DNA of 64,000 nucleotides. Origin: Hippopus hippopus. Taxonomy: Eukaryota; Mollusca; Bivalvia; Cardiida; Cardiidae. Below the pieces are notes generated by a model that was given only the letters and a program-made list of their open reading frames with translations, was not told the DNA's origin and did no database searches. Positions 32,383 to 44,656 of the stretch are shown in pieces. How positions within the stretch are numbered: position 1 is the stretch's first letter; every line of letters begins with the position of its first letter. The stretch spans positions 69,439,345-69,503,344 of the forward strand of contig OX328096.1 in the NCBI GenBank assembly GCA_946811185.2, written 5' to 3'. The translations under genes were made by a program, and so were the position numbers.

Positions 32383-32824
32383 CTACTTTTTGTGTATAGA
32401 TCAAGCTCAGCAATCAAAGAGACAACTATCTCTTGGAACCAAGCTTTTGTGACCATTGTAGATCAAGTTAAAATTGCACAGAACCTGCAATGGGACACTG
32501 AACCTTAACTATCGTATATTTTGTGAGATTTGGTGACTTAAGACAGCCCAGAAATTACAGTATCTTTGGCCTCTGTTATTTCAAGAATATCAAATGGGTT
32601 CTGTAGGGATTTTATTGTGTAACTATCATTATGCATACAGTGGTAGATCACTCTAAGACAATAAATGGCAACAAGCTCCTTATACTGCAGTGGAAGTGTA
32701 GAAGTTATTAAACCTTATAGCGCCAAATAAACCAAACAGACACCAACCTTTTCATTGTAGAAAAAAGACCCAAATAATTGTATTTTCAGGGTTGGTTTTT
32801 TGTCCAGAATGCCTAAGAAAATTG

Positions 32825-32945
32825 GACAGTGAAGATCAGAGATTATTCTGCACATTTGCAGATCAGAGATCAGACTGCATATTCTTCGAAGTCTGATCTT
32901 GATCTATGCTGGCCACAAAGGCACCCAAAGTTATAAAAGGTGGTT
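32825..32945. repeat. GATCAGACTGCA palindrome with a duplicated arm
   Basis: GATCAGAGAT occurs twice before the return arm AGTCTGATCTTGATCTATG. Confidence 0.65.
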
Positions 32946-33156
32946 CAAGGTTGCTTGTTGATGTACAACTGAATTTCCATTTGCCAAAACAATGAAATTT
33001 TCTTAAATATAGGAACTGGTGTACATATTTCAGTTAACTTTATTTATTACTATTCTTTGTTTATCTGAGAGATCCTTTTTTTTTTTTTTTTTAGTTACTG
33101 TTATCTTTTATATATATATGGGAAATTTTATGTAAATATTGCTAATTGATCTTATA

Positions 33157-33386
33157 TTAACTCTTTACCAAAGGACATCATTTTAGACTATTCCAAATTC
33201 AAAGCATTTGCAGACAACAATTTGAATGTTGCTCAGTCAATGTAATTTGTTTTTGATAGGGTAGAAAACATAGCGGGAAAAGGAGAAAATACTGGTTACA
33301 AGCATTTTTTCCTTTTCCTACAGTGTTTTTAAAAGCCTTCTTTGTTAGGCTCGTTAAAACTCAAGAATTGTTTGTCAAAGGGTTAA
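33157..33386 (-). mobile_element. TTAA hairpin MITE, complete
   Basis: TTAACTCTTTACCAAAGG to GTCAAAGGGTTAA. Confidence 0.85.
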
Positions 33387-33521
33387 GAAAGAAAGTTGGT
33401 AGCATACGGGATATTTATATCAAAACTTTGTAAACTCTGTTTACAATTTACAATTGTTGTGAAATAATGTTGATTCTTTTTGAGATAGGACAGAACTTCT
33501 CCATTGATACTCATGTAAACT

Positions 33522-33703
33522 CTCAACCCTGTACAAAGCAGTTGTTTAAACAAGCAGGAGGAAGAAGGCTTTATAAAGCATTGCAGAAAATGCTGGTAAC
33601 CAGCATTCACTCCTTTTTCCACTCTATATTCAGCTCTTTCAAAGAGAAATCAAATCACTCTTATTTTTTTGTCTGATGATGACTCCAATTTGGATAAGTC
33701 CGG
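33522..33703 (+). mobile_element. TTAA hairpin MITE, truncated right
   Basis: AACCCTGTACAAAGC, GCTGGTAACCAGC, TTGGATAAGTCC. Confidence 0.7.
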
Positions 33704-33883
33704 AAATTCTACAGTGTTTTATATTCTCTCAACAGCAAATCCCATTTTTTGAGCCACATTTGATTTGTTTTTAATGAGGACAAATTAAAAAATTTTGTCA
33801 GTGGTTGAGGATTAATAAAGTAAATTTATTTACTCAGTTTCTGCCTGAAAATCAAAACACTTACTGAACAGTAAGATTGTTTT

Positions 33884-34104
33884 AACTTTTTAGCACTCAT
33901 TCCTTAGTTTTTATGACCCTGAGACAGAGGGCTTTTTTTAATGTGAGAATAGAAGAAAATGCTGATAACAAGGATTCTCTTCTTTTCCAACAATGTTTTC
34001 TACCATCAAAGCAAAATTCTACAATAAGAGCCACATTTCATTTGTCATATCTGAATCCTTTCAATATTGGCAGCCCCAAATTTTGTTGTGTGGGAAAGAG
34101 TTAA
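33884..34104 (+). mobile_element. TTAA hairpin MITE
   Basis: Left end eroded; GGGAAAGAGTTAA at the right. Confidence 0.75.
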
Positions 34105-34128
34105 CCCATTCCCAAACAATCTAATGTT

Positions 34129-34358
34129 TTAACCCTTTCCCAAACAATCCCTGGTTTTTACGATGCTGGGAAAGATGGCTTTTTGAAAACACTGTAGGAA
34201 AAGGAGAAAATGCTGGGAACCAGCATTTTCTCCTTTTCCCACACTGTTTTCTACCCTTTCATACACAAAAATCATCATATGCATTACATTTAATTTGTCG
34301 TCTGCAAATACTTTCAATTTGGTCTAGTCCAAAATTTTGTTGTTTGGGAAAGGGTTAA
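34129..34358 (+). mobile_element. TTAA hairpin MITE, complete
   Basis: TTAACCCTTTCCCAAACAAT to TTTGGGAAAGGGTTAA. Confidence 0.9.
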
Positions 34359-34367
34359 AGACCCAAA

Positions 34368-34667
34368 TAACAAAAGCTTCTGAAAACATTGATGGAAAAG
34401 AAAGAAATGCTTGTAACCAGCATTGTCTCTTTTTTTACCCTTTACCACATGACAGAAATGTAGACTTGTCAAAATTGAAAGCATTTGCAGACAACAATTC
34501 AAATGTGGCTCAAATGATGATACATGTATTTGTCTTTGATAGGATACAAAACATTGTGGGTAAAGCAGAAAATGCTGGTTACCAGCATTTTCTCCTTTTC
34601 CCATTAGTTTTCAAAAGCCTCCTTCCATAGGGTGTTTAAAACTTTGGATTGTGTGGTAAAGGGTTAA
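34368..34667 (-). mobile_element. TTAA hairpin MITE complete copy preceded by an A half
   Basis: Half copy 34368-34433, then ACCCTTTACCACATGAC to GTGGTAAAGGGTTAA (34435-34667, B-A'). Confidence 0.85.
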
Positions 34668-34952
34668 ACCCACAGTTGAAGAGAACTTTTCAAACTTTTC
34701 CATGTGATGATCAGTGGAAAACAGTGCATTTTTTTGGTGAATTTTGATTTGAGTATGGAAGAACAGATATCTGATTTGTTTTGTTATCAAGAACTACATT
34801 TTAAAGTAAAGCATAATATTGATTAGTAAGTATTGCCCTTAATCTCAACAGTTTTCAATATATATGTAATATTTCTGAGGTTATAAAAAATTTATGGAGA
34901 AAAATGGTTTATATTTAGGCATCAAAGTGAGAGAAAGTTGTTTCAAAGACAT

Positions 34953-35125
34953 TTAACCCTCTTCCAAAAAACCCAAGTTTTAATATCCCTGAGTTAGCAG
35001 CATTTTGAAATATTGTGATGAAAGGAGAAAATGCTGGTAACACGCATTGTCTCCTTTTTCCCCACAATTTTTTCAAAAGTGTTTTTTCTCAGAGTCGTTA
35101 AAAGTTGGGATTGGTAAAAGGTTAA
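34953..35125. mobile_element. TTAA hairpin MITE of symmetric A-A' type
   Basis: TTAACCCTCTTCC and CAAGTTTTAATATCCCTGAG at the left, CTCAGAGTCGTTAAAAG at the right, ending GGTAAAAGGTTAA: both arms are A. Confidence 0.8.
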
Positions 35126-35402
35126 ATAATAAATTGCATGTTACAATAGGTCACTGGTTAAAGGTCGCAATGTCAAGCATAATGTCAGCTGTATCTGTGG
35201 TCAGTGTAGAGTAAGATCTACATTGTGGGAAAAGGAGAAAATGCTGATTACCACATTCATGTGCACACATGTGTTGTGAAATATTTTCAAAATCAGATTA
35301 CGAGTTCAAGAGATATATACTGGACACAAAATTGCTTACAAGCAAGTGGATAGATGACCAAGGGTCTAACATAATGCATCCTTTCTGGTATATAATTTTA
35401 AA

Positions 35403-35630
35403 TCAACCCTTTACCACACTATCTCGTTTTGACCACCTGGGAGCTTTTGAAAACACTGAGGGCAAAGGAGAAAATTCTGGTAACCAGCATTTTTACTAGC
35501 ACTTTCTCCTTTTCTCACAGTGTTTTCTACCCTATCAAGGATGAATTTCATCATTTGAGCTTTTGTCATTTGCAAATGCTGTCATTTTGGACAATATTTT
35601 CTAAATATTTGTCTTTTGGTGAAAGGCTAG
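35403..35630 (+). mobile_element. TTAA hairpin MITE
   Basis: CAACCCTTTACCACAC, core, CTTTTGGTGAAAGG. Confidence 0.8.
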
Positions 35631-35777
35631 TGAAAATAAAAATTAAAAACCAAAGTCGCATATCTCTGTTTACTGCAAATAACTGCATAACTACTTTGCT
35701 TTGTTGTTTATTGTTTAATCTGTAAGGAGTATTTACAGAGCTTAGGCTTTAACCTAGTTAGCACCAAACCATTTATA

Positions 35778-35998
35778 CCTTTACCAAACAATCACAAGTT
35801 TCATGAACCCTTAGGAAGACGGCTTTTGAAAACATTGTGAGAAAAGTAGAAAATGCTGGGGACCAGCATTTTCTCATTTTCCCACAATGTTTTCTACCCT
35901 TTCAGACACCATTCAGACTATCTGAGCCATTTTTTGATTTGTCTTTTGCAAATGCTTTCTATTTGGACAAATCTGAATTTTTGTTGTTTGATAAAGAT
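35778..35998 (+). mobile_element. TTAA hairpin MITE
   Basis: CCTTTACCAAACAATC, GCTGGGGACCAGC, GTTTGATAAAG. Confidence 0.8.
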
Positions 35999-37620
35999 TT
36001 GACTCGATGCATTAAACAAATCCACAGTCTAGCAATATACATTGAATTTTTCATCATTCCAATCTACATTGATCATTCCAGATTTTGTTTATTTAATGAG
36101 CCTCATGGTGGATGGGTTTTTATAGAATATTAACTTTGCTCTTCCTACATTTTGTTTGTTTTGTAATGGCATATCTGTCATGGTCATCATTTGTTTATCT
36201 TTGTTTTGCTTTTCTCAATATTTTTGTTATCAGTATATTAAGCTTATTGGTATAGACTTTTAAGCTTAATGACACAAACATGCTGTTGGTTCATTTCACA
36301 TTATTGTTTTAAGTTTCATACAAGTGAAATTGTATTTTTTGTCCCTAGAATAATCATGGAATGTATGTGTTTGAAGATTTTCAACATTTTCACACCCTTT
36401 CGTATTGGTTATACGAGGTGTTTCCTGAAAGTGATAGGATGATTGTACCATTTTATAATTTTATATTAGATACAAATGCAACTTGTATCCAATTGACGTT
36501 TGTCTTTCTCTTATTTATCACTGTAAAGACTTCAACAGTAAGTACTGTAAAACAACTGTTACAGTTGCTATAGTAATGCAAGTACTGCCTTATGGAGCAC
36601 TTTAAAAATAGGTGTCCAATGCACACAGCAGTTGTAAATTCCTGTAATTTCTTTATATGGCAGTTAATATCAGGAAACTGTTGTTGACATCATTAAAGAT
36701 GGTTAAACGATGGCATGTAGAAAGTCTTAGCGTTTCCAATCATTTTAGATCATCTGAATAGTTTGTGCACCTTTTTATGTGAGCAAGAATTGTTAGATTG
36801 CCACAGAGTTAAAAGAAAAAGAAAATATATTTGGAGGATAACAAATTCATGATTTGTCAAGCATAGCTCAGTTGTTCAGAAGGCTTGTTTTGCAATAGGA
36901 CCAGAATAGGTGTGTAATGACTGAAAAGGTAAATACTTACTTTGAACTTTGAAGAAAATATCTTTGGGAAAAGATGTAATTGGTTGTTATGAGCAATTGC
37001 TTCTTTACCCACAATGTTTTCAAGACCTGTTTACTTTATGGATGTGAAAAAAAGACATATTTGTGTTGTAATGATAGGAGAACCATCCTATTCGCACTGT
37101 CAAGCACCACTTTCTTTAAAGGTGTGTATTTTTTTGTGAACTACAGATGAATGTAAAGCTCGTAATGTGTAGATAAATACTTCTTTGACCAACAAGTTCA
37201 TAGTTATATAGTAATAAGCCTAAATGAATTGATTTTATGTAAAATTTAAAATGTTTAATTTATTAATGTTAACAAAGTTACACATTCTAAAAAAAAATGG
37301 TCTATAGTAAGTTTTGAGAAGTTTATGTATCAAAATGGCCATGTAAACTGCACAGTTATCAATCATGCCTGAATGAGTGTTTTTACTTTATACAATGATA
37401 TTCACCTCATTTTGTTGTAAATAGGTTAGTGTGTTTTGGAGGTTAGCTTTCAGACGTTTTTAGATCACTAACTGTTGTTCTATGCATTTTATGTGGTAAA
37501 ACAATGATTGACATGCGTAATATTCATCACAATTTCATCTTTCTTGTGTTTTTGAGGTGGTTGTGTATATGTTTGATGAAAGGATGATAGCATTAATTCA
37601 AAAATTGCTTTAAACAGTGC

Positions 37621-38000
37621 TTAACCCTTTACTTAACAATCCTGTGTTTTAACGATCTAGAGGACAAAGCCACTTTCTCCTTTTTGCACCATGTTTTCTA
37701 CCTTATCAAAGCCAAATCTCATTATTTCAGACACAGTGAGTTTGTCCTCTGCAAATGCTTTGAATTTGGAGAAGTCTATACTATTGTTGTTTGGTAAAGA
37801 CTTAACCTTTTGTCACATAATCCAGACTTAAACAAGCCAGGGAAGAAAAAACTTTTAAAATACTTTAAAGATATTGTTGAAAAATGGAGAAAATACTAGT
37901 AACAAACATTTTCTGCTTTTCCCTACATGTTTTCTACACTATCATAAACAAAAACTGTGATTATACTCACGTTTAATTTGCAATAAACGAAAGGTAAAAG
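37621..38000 (+). mobile_element. Two adjoining TTAA hairpin MITEs sharing a TTAA
   Basis: 37621-37805 has lost most of its centre. 37802 onward (TTAACCTTTTGTCACAT) is a second, truncated copy. Confidence 0.7.
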
Positions 38001-38401
38001 AGCAACTTATTGCTAGGAATTGCCACTTTTTCCCCAGTGTTCTGTAAGGTTGATAGCTAAACCTGGTGCAAGTATCATTTTTCAGACATGGAATTGTCTT
38101 GAAATAATTTATAGTTTCTAGTGGAAAGGTTTTGGTATCAGTAATTCAGGTGTTTTGAACATTTTCTTTTAAAGTTTGCCGATTTACCTGTTTAAAACAC
38201 ATTTTTCTGTGATTGTTGTGAAAAAACCTGTAGTGTCAACAAATCAGAATCTATTTAATCAGCCTCGATTAAAATTTAAGTATCGTGTGACTGATAATGA
38301 AAACCAAATGGTGGCAAAATTCAGTGTATCTCCACTTCCAATGACTGAAGGATGTTTCCATCGATCATTTTGAAGCTATCACATGTTTGGTGATATTTAT
38401 T

Positions 38402-38620
38402 GGACCTTGTCCAAAAACTGAAAGCATTTGCAGACTACAGAATAAATGTGACTCCAAAATTAAACTTTGTTTCTAAATGGGTAGACAACATTGTTGGAAA
38501 AGGAGAAAATGCTGGTAACCAGCATTTTCTCCTATTTCCCACAATGTTTTCAAATGTCTTCTTCTTTAGGGCTTCTTTGTTGGGCTGTTAAATGTTGGGA
38601 TAGTGTGGTATAGGGTAAAG
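38402..38620 (-). mobile_element. TTAA hairpin MITE
   Basis: AAGCATTTGCAGACTACAG, GCTGGTAACCAGC, GTGTGGTATAGGG. Confidence 0.8.
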
Positions 38621-39371
38621 AACAAAAATGTGAAAAATGTGAAATCCAATATTGTCAAACCTTTTCATGTTATCGTATGATAAACTATTGTACTTACTTA
38701 TTGTAGGTTTATACATGTAGTTTGAGAACTGATTGCATGGGTCATGAATATAATGACAAATGTGGTGTTTGAAGATGCTGTGAGAGGAATGATCTTTTAT
38801 CAAACAGTAAACTGTTTGCAGAAGACAAATTTAATGTGACTTGAATGATGGAATTTTGACTGTGAAAGAGCAGAGATTAATGTGGAAAAAGTAAAAAAAA
38901 TCTTTTGCCACAGTTTTTAAAAAGAATAAATCACCAGGTTTGTTAGTACATGTGATTTTTTTCGTAAAGGGATAGGACAAGAATAGAAGGGCTGTTTAAG
39001 TGCAAGGGTTAGGACAAGAATAGAAGGGCTGTTTAAGTGCAAGATGGACATTTCCAGTCAGCTAAAGATGAATTTCCCTATCAAAGAATTTCCTTATCAG
39101 TCTGATCTAAACCTACTTTAACTGCAAAAGCAACTTAAGATATGTTTAGCACAGTATAGGGTATAACTTGAAGATGGAATAATTGTAGTGAGAATGTCAT
39201 TTAAATGCTGTTTTATAATAGAAGTGTAATAGTTGTGAGTGAACACATTGTAATGGTGATACCCATAATAGTAACAGCGAATGTGTTTCTTTTTGTAACT
39301 AAACCTGGAATAGCTGATTGATCCTTTTTCTTCAGTAGATATTCTGTGTAAGTTGCTGTCAAACAGTTTTA

Positions 39372-40180
39372 AAGGGGCAGTAAACCTACTCAAAATTTTT
39401 TTTAGGGTTAGAAAACTTATATTTTGAAAGGAAATGTCTTTAAGGACATGACTGTTTACCCCTAGATGGAAAAAAAAAAACAAGAACATGATTATAAAGG
39501 CTGGAAAAAATCAGCAACTTCAGTTCAGTTTTCACTCTACATTTTTCTGCCAGAAACTGGTACTTTTAGAGAATGCACTGTAATGCATTATCAGACTTAT
39601 AATAATATCTATACTGTTAAATGGTATGCATTTCTGCATTTTAAAGGTGGGTATTTAGATTTTTCACATCTCACCAAATTAAAAATTATATTTATATGAA
39701 AATACATATCATCAATAATAAAGAATCATAAAATTACAAAAAAAATTTTTTTTGATGGTGTTCCCTTAAAAGGCTACGTAGCCTCTTAACGTATTTTTAG
39801 ATTTCGCGCCAGAAATCAAAAAAGCATTGTGGGAATGTCAAGTGACTGGCACGTGACTAATGACGCTTAAATTCCATAACATAACAAACTTGTAATTATT
39901 TTCCATAATGTCTTCTTCGTACGCTATGTTTGAAGCTTCTTCTGTGTATTTCCGGTATGTAAATGAGCGAGTTGCTCATGTAAAAATAGACCGTGTTTCC
40001 TGTCGGTGTCGACCTGGGCCGTAGTAAATCTCTAATTTCTCTTGTTGTCGGATGGTTTTCGACTACTGGGGTTTTATGAATGATAATTAAAAGGCTTTGG
40101 GAGTATAAGGATGATTTTTTTGTATTTTTGTAAAATTTTCGTCCCAAAATCAGAAGGGCCACCTTTAAATCCCCAATGGT
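39372..40180. repeat. Unit bounded by TTTAAAGG ends with a 38-codon ORF
   Basis: GTTTTAAAGGGGCAGTAAACC at the left is loosely inverted at the right (GGCCACCTTTAAATCCCC...GGTTTAC). A plus-strand ATG at 39908 opens MSSSYAMFEASSVYFRY to a TAG near 40022. Function unknown; it resembles the other promoter-plus-short-ORF repeats. Confidence 0.35.
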
Positions 40181-40884
40181 TTACTTTTGGCCAATAGTGT
40201 GCCTTATGGCACTGGAATGAGTGAAAGTATGAATTTCATAATGATGAGTGATCCCTCATTAGTAGGGACGGGCAAGAGTACTTGAGTAATCAAGTTTTCA
40301 AGTACTTGATCAAAAGAGAGACTAGGTACTCAAGTGCTTAAATTAATAGTTTATCCCATCTGCCCATTTAACTATGTTTTCTTAGCTGAATTAATGAAAA
40401 TGGAACCTTTCAATTAGGGAAAACAGCTGATAAATTGCAGCACCGATATAGTAAGATTGTCTCGACCAAAATAAGTTACAAAGTTGCAGAAAGTTTAGAT
40501 CGGAGATCATACTGCATATAAAGTGGAGTATGATCTTGATATACACTGTCTGCAAGGCAACATACATTGTACTAAGTACTCTGGCAGTTGATTTTAAAAG
40601 ACATAGAGAAAGGATCAACCTGTTATTACACCATTATTAGAATTATTACAAAGTTTTAGCAATATGCTATAGACTAACCTAGATAACATGAATGTTGTTC
40701 ACACGTTACTTTTAGAACATCGTCATTTATGATTTAAGTCCATTAAGTTTGTTAAATAGAATGAGTAGTTACCATTATATCACACTGACTGTAACATCTA
40801 TACCCAATTGTTGTCATTAAAACAAATGTGGATTCACTTCGCCTTTATTGTTGATTAGTGGGCCATACTCCTATTACATTATTC

Positions 40885-41465
40885 GTTGTACGGTCAGGTG
40901 GCAGGGGACTTGGGAGCTTGTATACAGCTATAGCAAATCATGTCGCCCCAAACTGAAGGTGAGGTTCCCTTCTGAGTGCCTCAATTCACTGAAAATTGAC
41001 GTCACTGAAACTTTAGTAAAACGTGCAGTTTGGTGCACAAACTTGATGATGTCACTGCCGTAGACATTTTTATTGAAACATGGATTTAAACAACTTCAAG
41101 GTAAGACTATGCATTTTAATGATTTGTTGACAAAAGTAAACAACCATTAGTTGCCTCAAACGACCATCAAGTTATCCTGTTAACGTAGTGTATGAGTTTT
41201 GACATTTCACAATTTGCTTACCCGGCGACTGGGTGACTCGTTTTGACACCGTGTATTTGTTTTAGAATGACAACAAACGATGATAAAGGTAACTCAAAAT
41301 ATTTATTTAAAAAAAAAAAGAATAATCCATTGTTTCCTCTTTAATGACAACAATGAAGGAAAACTAATAAAAGAAATAGTGCAGGCTCCTAAATATTTGT
41401 CTTGTGGGCGGCTCTTGTCGATCGACGCTGCCATTTTGTATTTTGTGTTCGAAGTGTAGTTAAAT
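40885..41465 (+). repeat. Promoter-like repeat unit (copy 0, partial)
   Basis: Only the left palindrome arm (40885-40956), then CRE-like TGACGTCACTG, ATG at 41080 (MDLNNFK, donor gtaaga at 41101) and a diverged GCTGCCATTTTG box (about 41444). Confidence 0.7.
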
Positions 41466-42046
41466 AATAACTCTGGCACTTTGTAACCTTAAAATAAGAA
41501 TTATAGCAACATTTATCTTCTTTAGAACACACAATCAGAACAACCTTTAGTTTTCTTTTATGATCTCATAGAGCACATGTGAAGTACATGTACATGTAAT
41601 GCGATATATCATGACTGCCCAACAAATAAAAACGATGGAACTGTCCTTTTGTTTTCACTTCATATACTTTTTACAAACAGAAATTGTTTCAAAATGTAGA
41701 TTCATGAAGGGTAGTGTTTCTAAAGTTTGCATAAAGAAGAGCATTCATACAGAGAAGAGGAATATCACAAGTCCCTGGGCAGACAGTGCTTAAAGGTTCC
41801 TGCATGTTATCATGGGAAAGGAAGCATTTTAGTAATTTTGTAGACAGTGTAAAGTACATTGTAGAGAGCACACTGTCCTGATCCTTAATCTATACTGTCC
41901 AATATTTTGTTGTGGACATAGATTCATCCCCAACACTGCCATGGGGAATTTGAATACACTGCACATGAATGTAACCCAGCACACATACTACAAAACCATT
42001 GTAAACATTACTACAGCCACTGATTTAGGCAGATTCTTATAAATCT

Positions 42047-42263
42047 TCACCAAATGACAAATTTTCAGACTGGCCCAAATTAAAAAGCATTTGCTACAAA
42101 TTAAAGGTGGTCCAAATGACGAAATTTGTCTTTGATAAGGCAAAAAACATCGTAAAAGCAAAAAATGCTGCTTATAATTTAGCATTTTCTCCTTTGCCCA
42201 CACAGTTTTCAAAAGTCTTCTTCCTGGGATCATTACAAGTTGGGATTGTGTGGTAATGGGTTA
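42047..42263 (-). mobile_element. TTAA hairpin MITE
   Basis: CACCAAATGACAAATTT to GTGTGGTAATGGGTTAA. Confidence 0.8.
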
Positions 42264-43444
42264 ACAGAGGGTATTTTCTTCTGGCTTTTAAATATCAGAA
42301 TTGGCCTTTTATGAGAATTTCTCATGTTTAGGTATAAACAAGACTGGAATTGTGTTCTTTCGCCACACTATGTTAATAAAAAGTGATATTTGATAATAAT
42401 TATCACCCACAACAGCAGAAAAAGAAATAAACATTCTCACAGAACATGATACATCAGCCACTTACTCTCTGTACAGTGGTATTTGTTTATAATTACTGGT
42501 TACATTTTCAGATACCCCCTTTTACCATTACATTTTTTGACTCCTGAAAAAACTTTCCAGCGGAAAAAGGCTGCACATATAACCCCTTTTACCAAACATT
42601 GTAAACTCATTTTGCAGATAACACCTTATACCTTTGGTGATATCTCCAAAAGTATTCATTGTACAGCTAAAATATTTTTACACATGAAAGATGTACAAAC
42701 AATGTTTATTTTTGTGCAAAAAGGTGAATTTTGACCAAAAATGCAGATACCCCCTTTTACCAGTAACCCCTCGAATTTGTACTTACCAAGTTGACACTTG
42801 GTCACCAGAGATCTACTTTTATCAAATGACCTCCTTTGTTTTCAGTGTAAGACACAGGTTATCATACAATTGTTTTAAAAGAGCATTGTGTGACGTCATA
42901 TGTGACATTATTTTATATTTTTTTAAACAAGTTGATCTGGTTTTATTTGTGGAAATAATTACGTGTGAATGTGGTTTTGTATGTCCTGCCCTGAAATTTG
43001 TGAAATACGTGTATTGTTATGTGTTAAAAAGAACGTGACATTTGTTGGCTTTTGAGACTGAATTTTATTAAGCTTGTCTACAAAATTTGTTAATAAGCTT
43101 ATCAGAGATTCCCTTAATGTCATTTTTCTAGATTTTTTAAAAATTTTATCTCAAATGCCAACTTTGTCATATCCTACATTTTTTGATGATGAATTCTGAT
43201 TGCCAGACTCAAGACCCAACAGTTTTCTTCCAGGACAACTAGTATCACTTCGTACCATAAATATGTCCCTAAAAACTCCGTAAAATATTACAGATTTGTG
43301 TTAAAATCTAAATTGCTGAGAAAGTCACTGAAAGTTTTGAAATTGCATTTGCACTGGTTCTTTCCTTCAGTTTGTATTGTTTAATCTCCCACTGACCTCT
43401 GAAAAAGAGAAAGGTTGGTGGTATATTGTCTCCTTTACATTCCT

Positions 43445-43677
43445 TTAACCCTGCATTACACAATCATGAGTTTAAACGACCCTGAGGAGGATGGCTTTTG
43501 AAAACATTGTGGGGAAAGGAGAAACTGCTGGCAAACGAGCATTTCCTCTTTTTTTAGTAGTGTTTTTTTCAATCCTTTTACAAGAGAAAACCCTTCGTTT
43601 GAGTTGCAGTTATTTGTAATCTCCAAATGCTTTTAATTTGGACCAGCCCAAAAGTTTGATTTGTGGTAAAGGGTTAA
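43445..43677 (+). mobile_element. TTAA hairpin MITE, complete
   Basis: TTAACCCTGCATTACAC to TGTGGTAAAGGGTTAA. Confidence 0.85.
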
Positions 43678-44071
43678 TGGAAGAATACGTACGTCTCCAG
43701 CCATAGCCTAGAGGAGATAAGTAGATCGGATAAATTCATGAACAAAAGCTCGGGAAGTTACGTGAACACCAGTGTAGTTAATAAAACACCGTTTTTTTAT
43801 GAAAAAAACGAGAACAAAAGATTTCAGCCCACATGTCCTAAAAGAAACCATATCTTAATTATCTTACGCATGCTTCGCCGTACAACGTTTCCTCTTTTTG
43901 TGTGCATTTACGAGGAAAAAGCCACAAAAAATCTGAATTGGTAAGTTCATTTACTGTTTGGAAAAAGGTTCAATGTTATTTCTACTGCCCAAATGACATC
44001 CTAAATCAGCGAATTGTTGTCCGCGTTTATTGGAATAAGAATCCATGTTATTTGTAGACCATTTGTTACGT

Positions 44072-44275
44072 CTTCACAATGCAATCCTGAGTTTTAACAA
44101 CCCGGAGGAAGAAGCCCTTTGAAAACATTGTGATAACCAGCATTTTCTCCTTTTCCAACAATGTTTTCTACCATATCAAAGACAAATTTAATTATATGAC
44201 TCGTATCTGAAATGTCATCTGGAATTGTTATCAATTTGGACAAGTCTAAAATTTTGTCGTTTGGTAAACACTTAA
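44072..44275 (+). mobile_element. TTAA hairpin MITE abutting a stop codon
   Basis: The TTAA at 44272-44275 overlaps the TAA of the minus-strand exon 44272-44438. Left end eroded (TCTTCACAATGCAATCC). Confidence 0.8.
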
Positions 44276-44438
44276 TGGATTCTAAAGCATATCTTGCCCA
44301 GTAACCCAAAGCTATCCACTTCTGTTTGGAGAGAATCGTACTCCTCCTTTAATGTTTTCTTCGCCTGCTCTTTTTCAACCATTTTTATCTCTTTCTTTTT
44401 CTCTCGTCTTGTTCGCTTGATTTCTTTCTTAGCGTCAT
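44272..44438 (-). CDS. Orphan terminal exon, Lys/Glu-rich coiled coil
   Basis: A strong acceptor (tctgttcag) precedes an open frame of 54 codons: DAKKEIKRTRREKKKEIK, then KEQAKKTLKEEYDSLQTEV and a stop. Charged heptads suggest a coiled coil. The stop TAA (44274-44272) lies inside the TTAA edge of the adjacent MITE. Upstream exons were not found. It could be the end of a gene whose other exons lie in 44.5-49 kb, or an alternative 3' exon of the KY-like gene, which is on the same strand. No family recognised. Confidence 0.35.
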
Positions 44439-44656
44439 CTGAACAGACGAGATAATATGCTGGCTGTTTATCATACATGTATATAGATATAAATGTATCT
44501 AAACTAATCATTACAGATAACTGTATAGACCAATTACTACTTACTAAAATATTTCACCTGAGGTAAATGGTCTATCAACCGGACATACACTCTCTAGAAT
44601 ATTTAAGTGGTTCTACGTATTGCAGGTCTCGACCAGTCTCAGTGATGGCATTACTA

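Larger units (their letters stand above)
31371..44071. other. Intergenic stretch, no gene recognised
   Basis: Apart from the listed MITEs and repeats, and poly-T at 33069-33092, I see no coding exon. The plus-strand ORFs at 31367-31804 and 42691-43038 have no recognisable domain and lie in AT-rich sequence. Confidence 0.5.

Noticed and set aside
42691..43038. Plus-strand 115-codon ORF
   Set aside because: Rich in Cys, Phe and Tyr from AT-rich DNA, with no recognisable motif, no good splice context and no homologous pattern.
43738..43944. Plus-strand ORF ending near a gtaagt-like donor
   Set aside because: Possibly another first-exon-like piece, but there is no second copy or recognised motif to support it.
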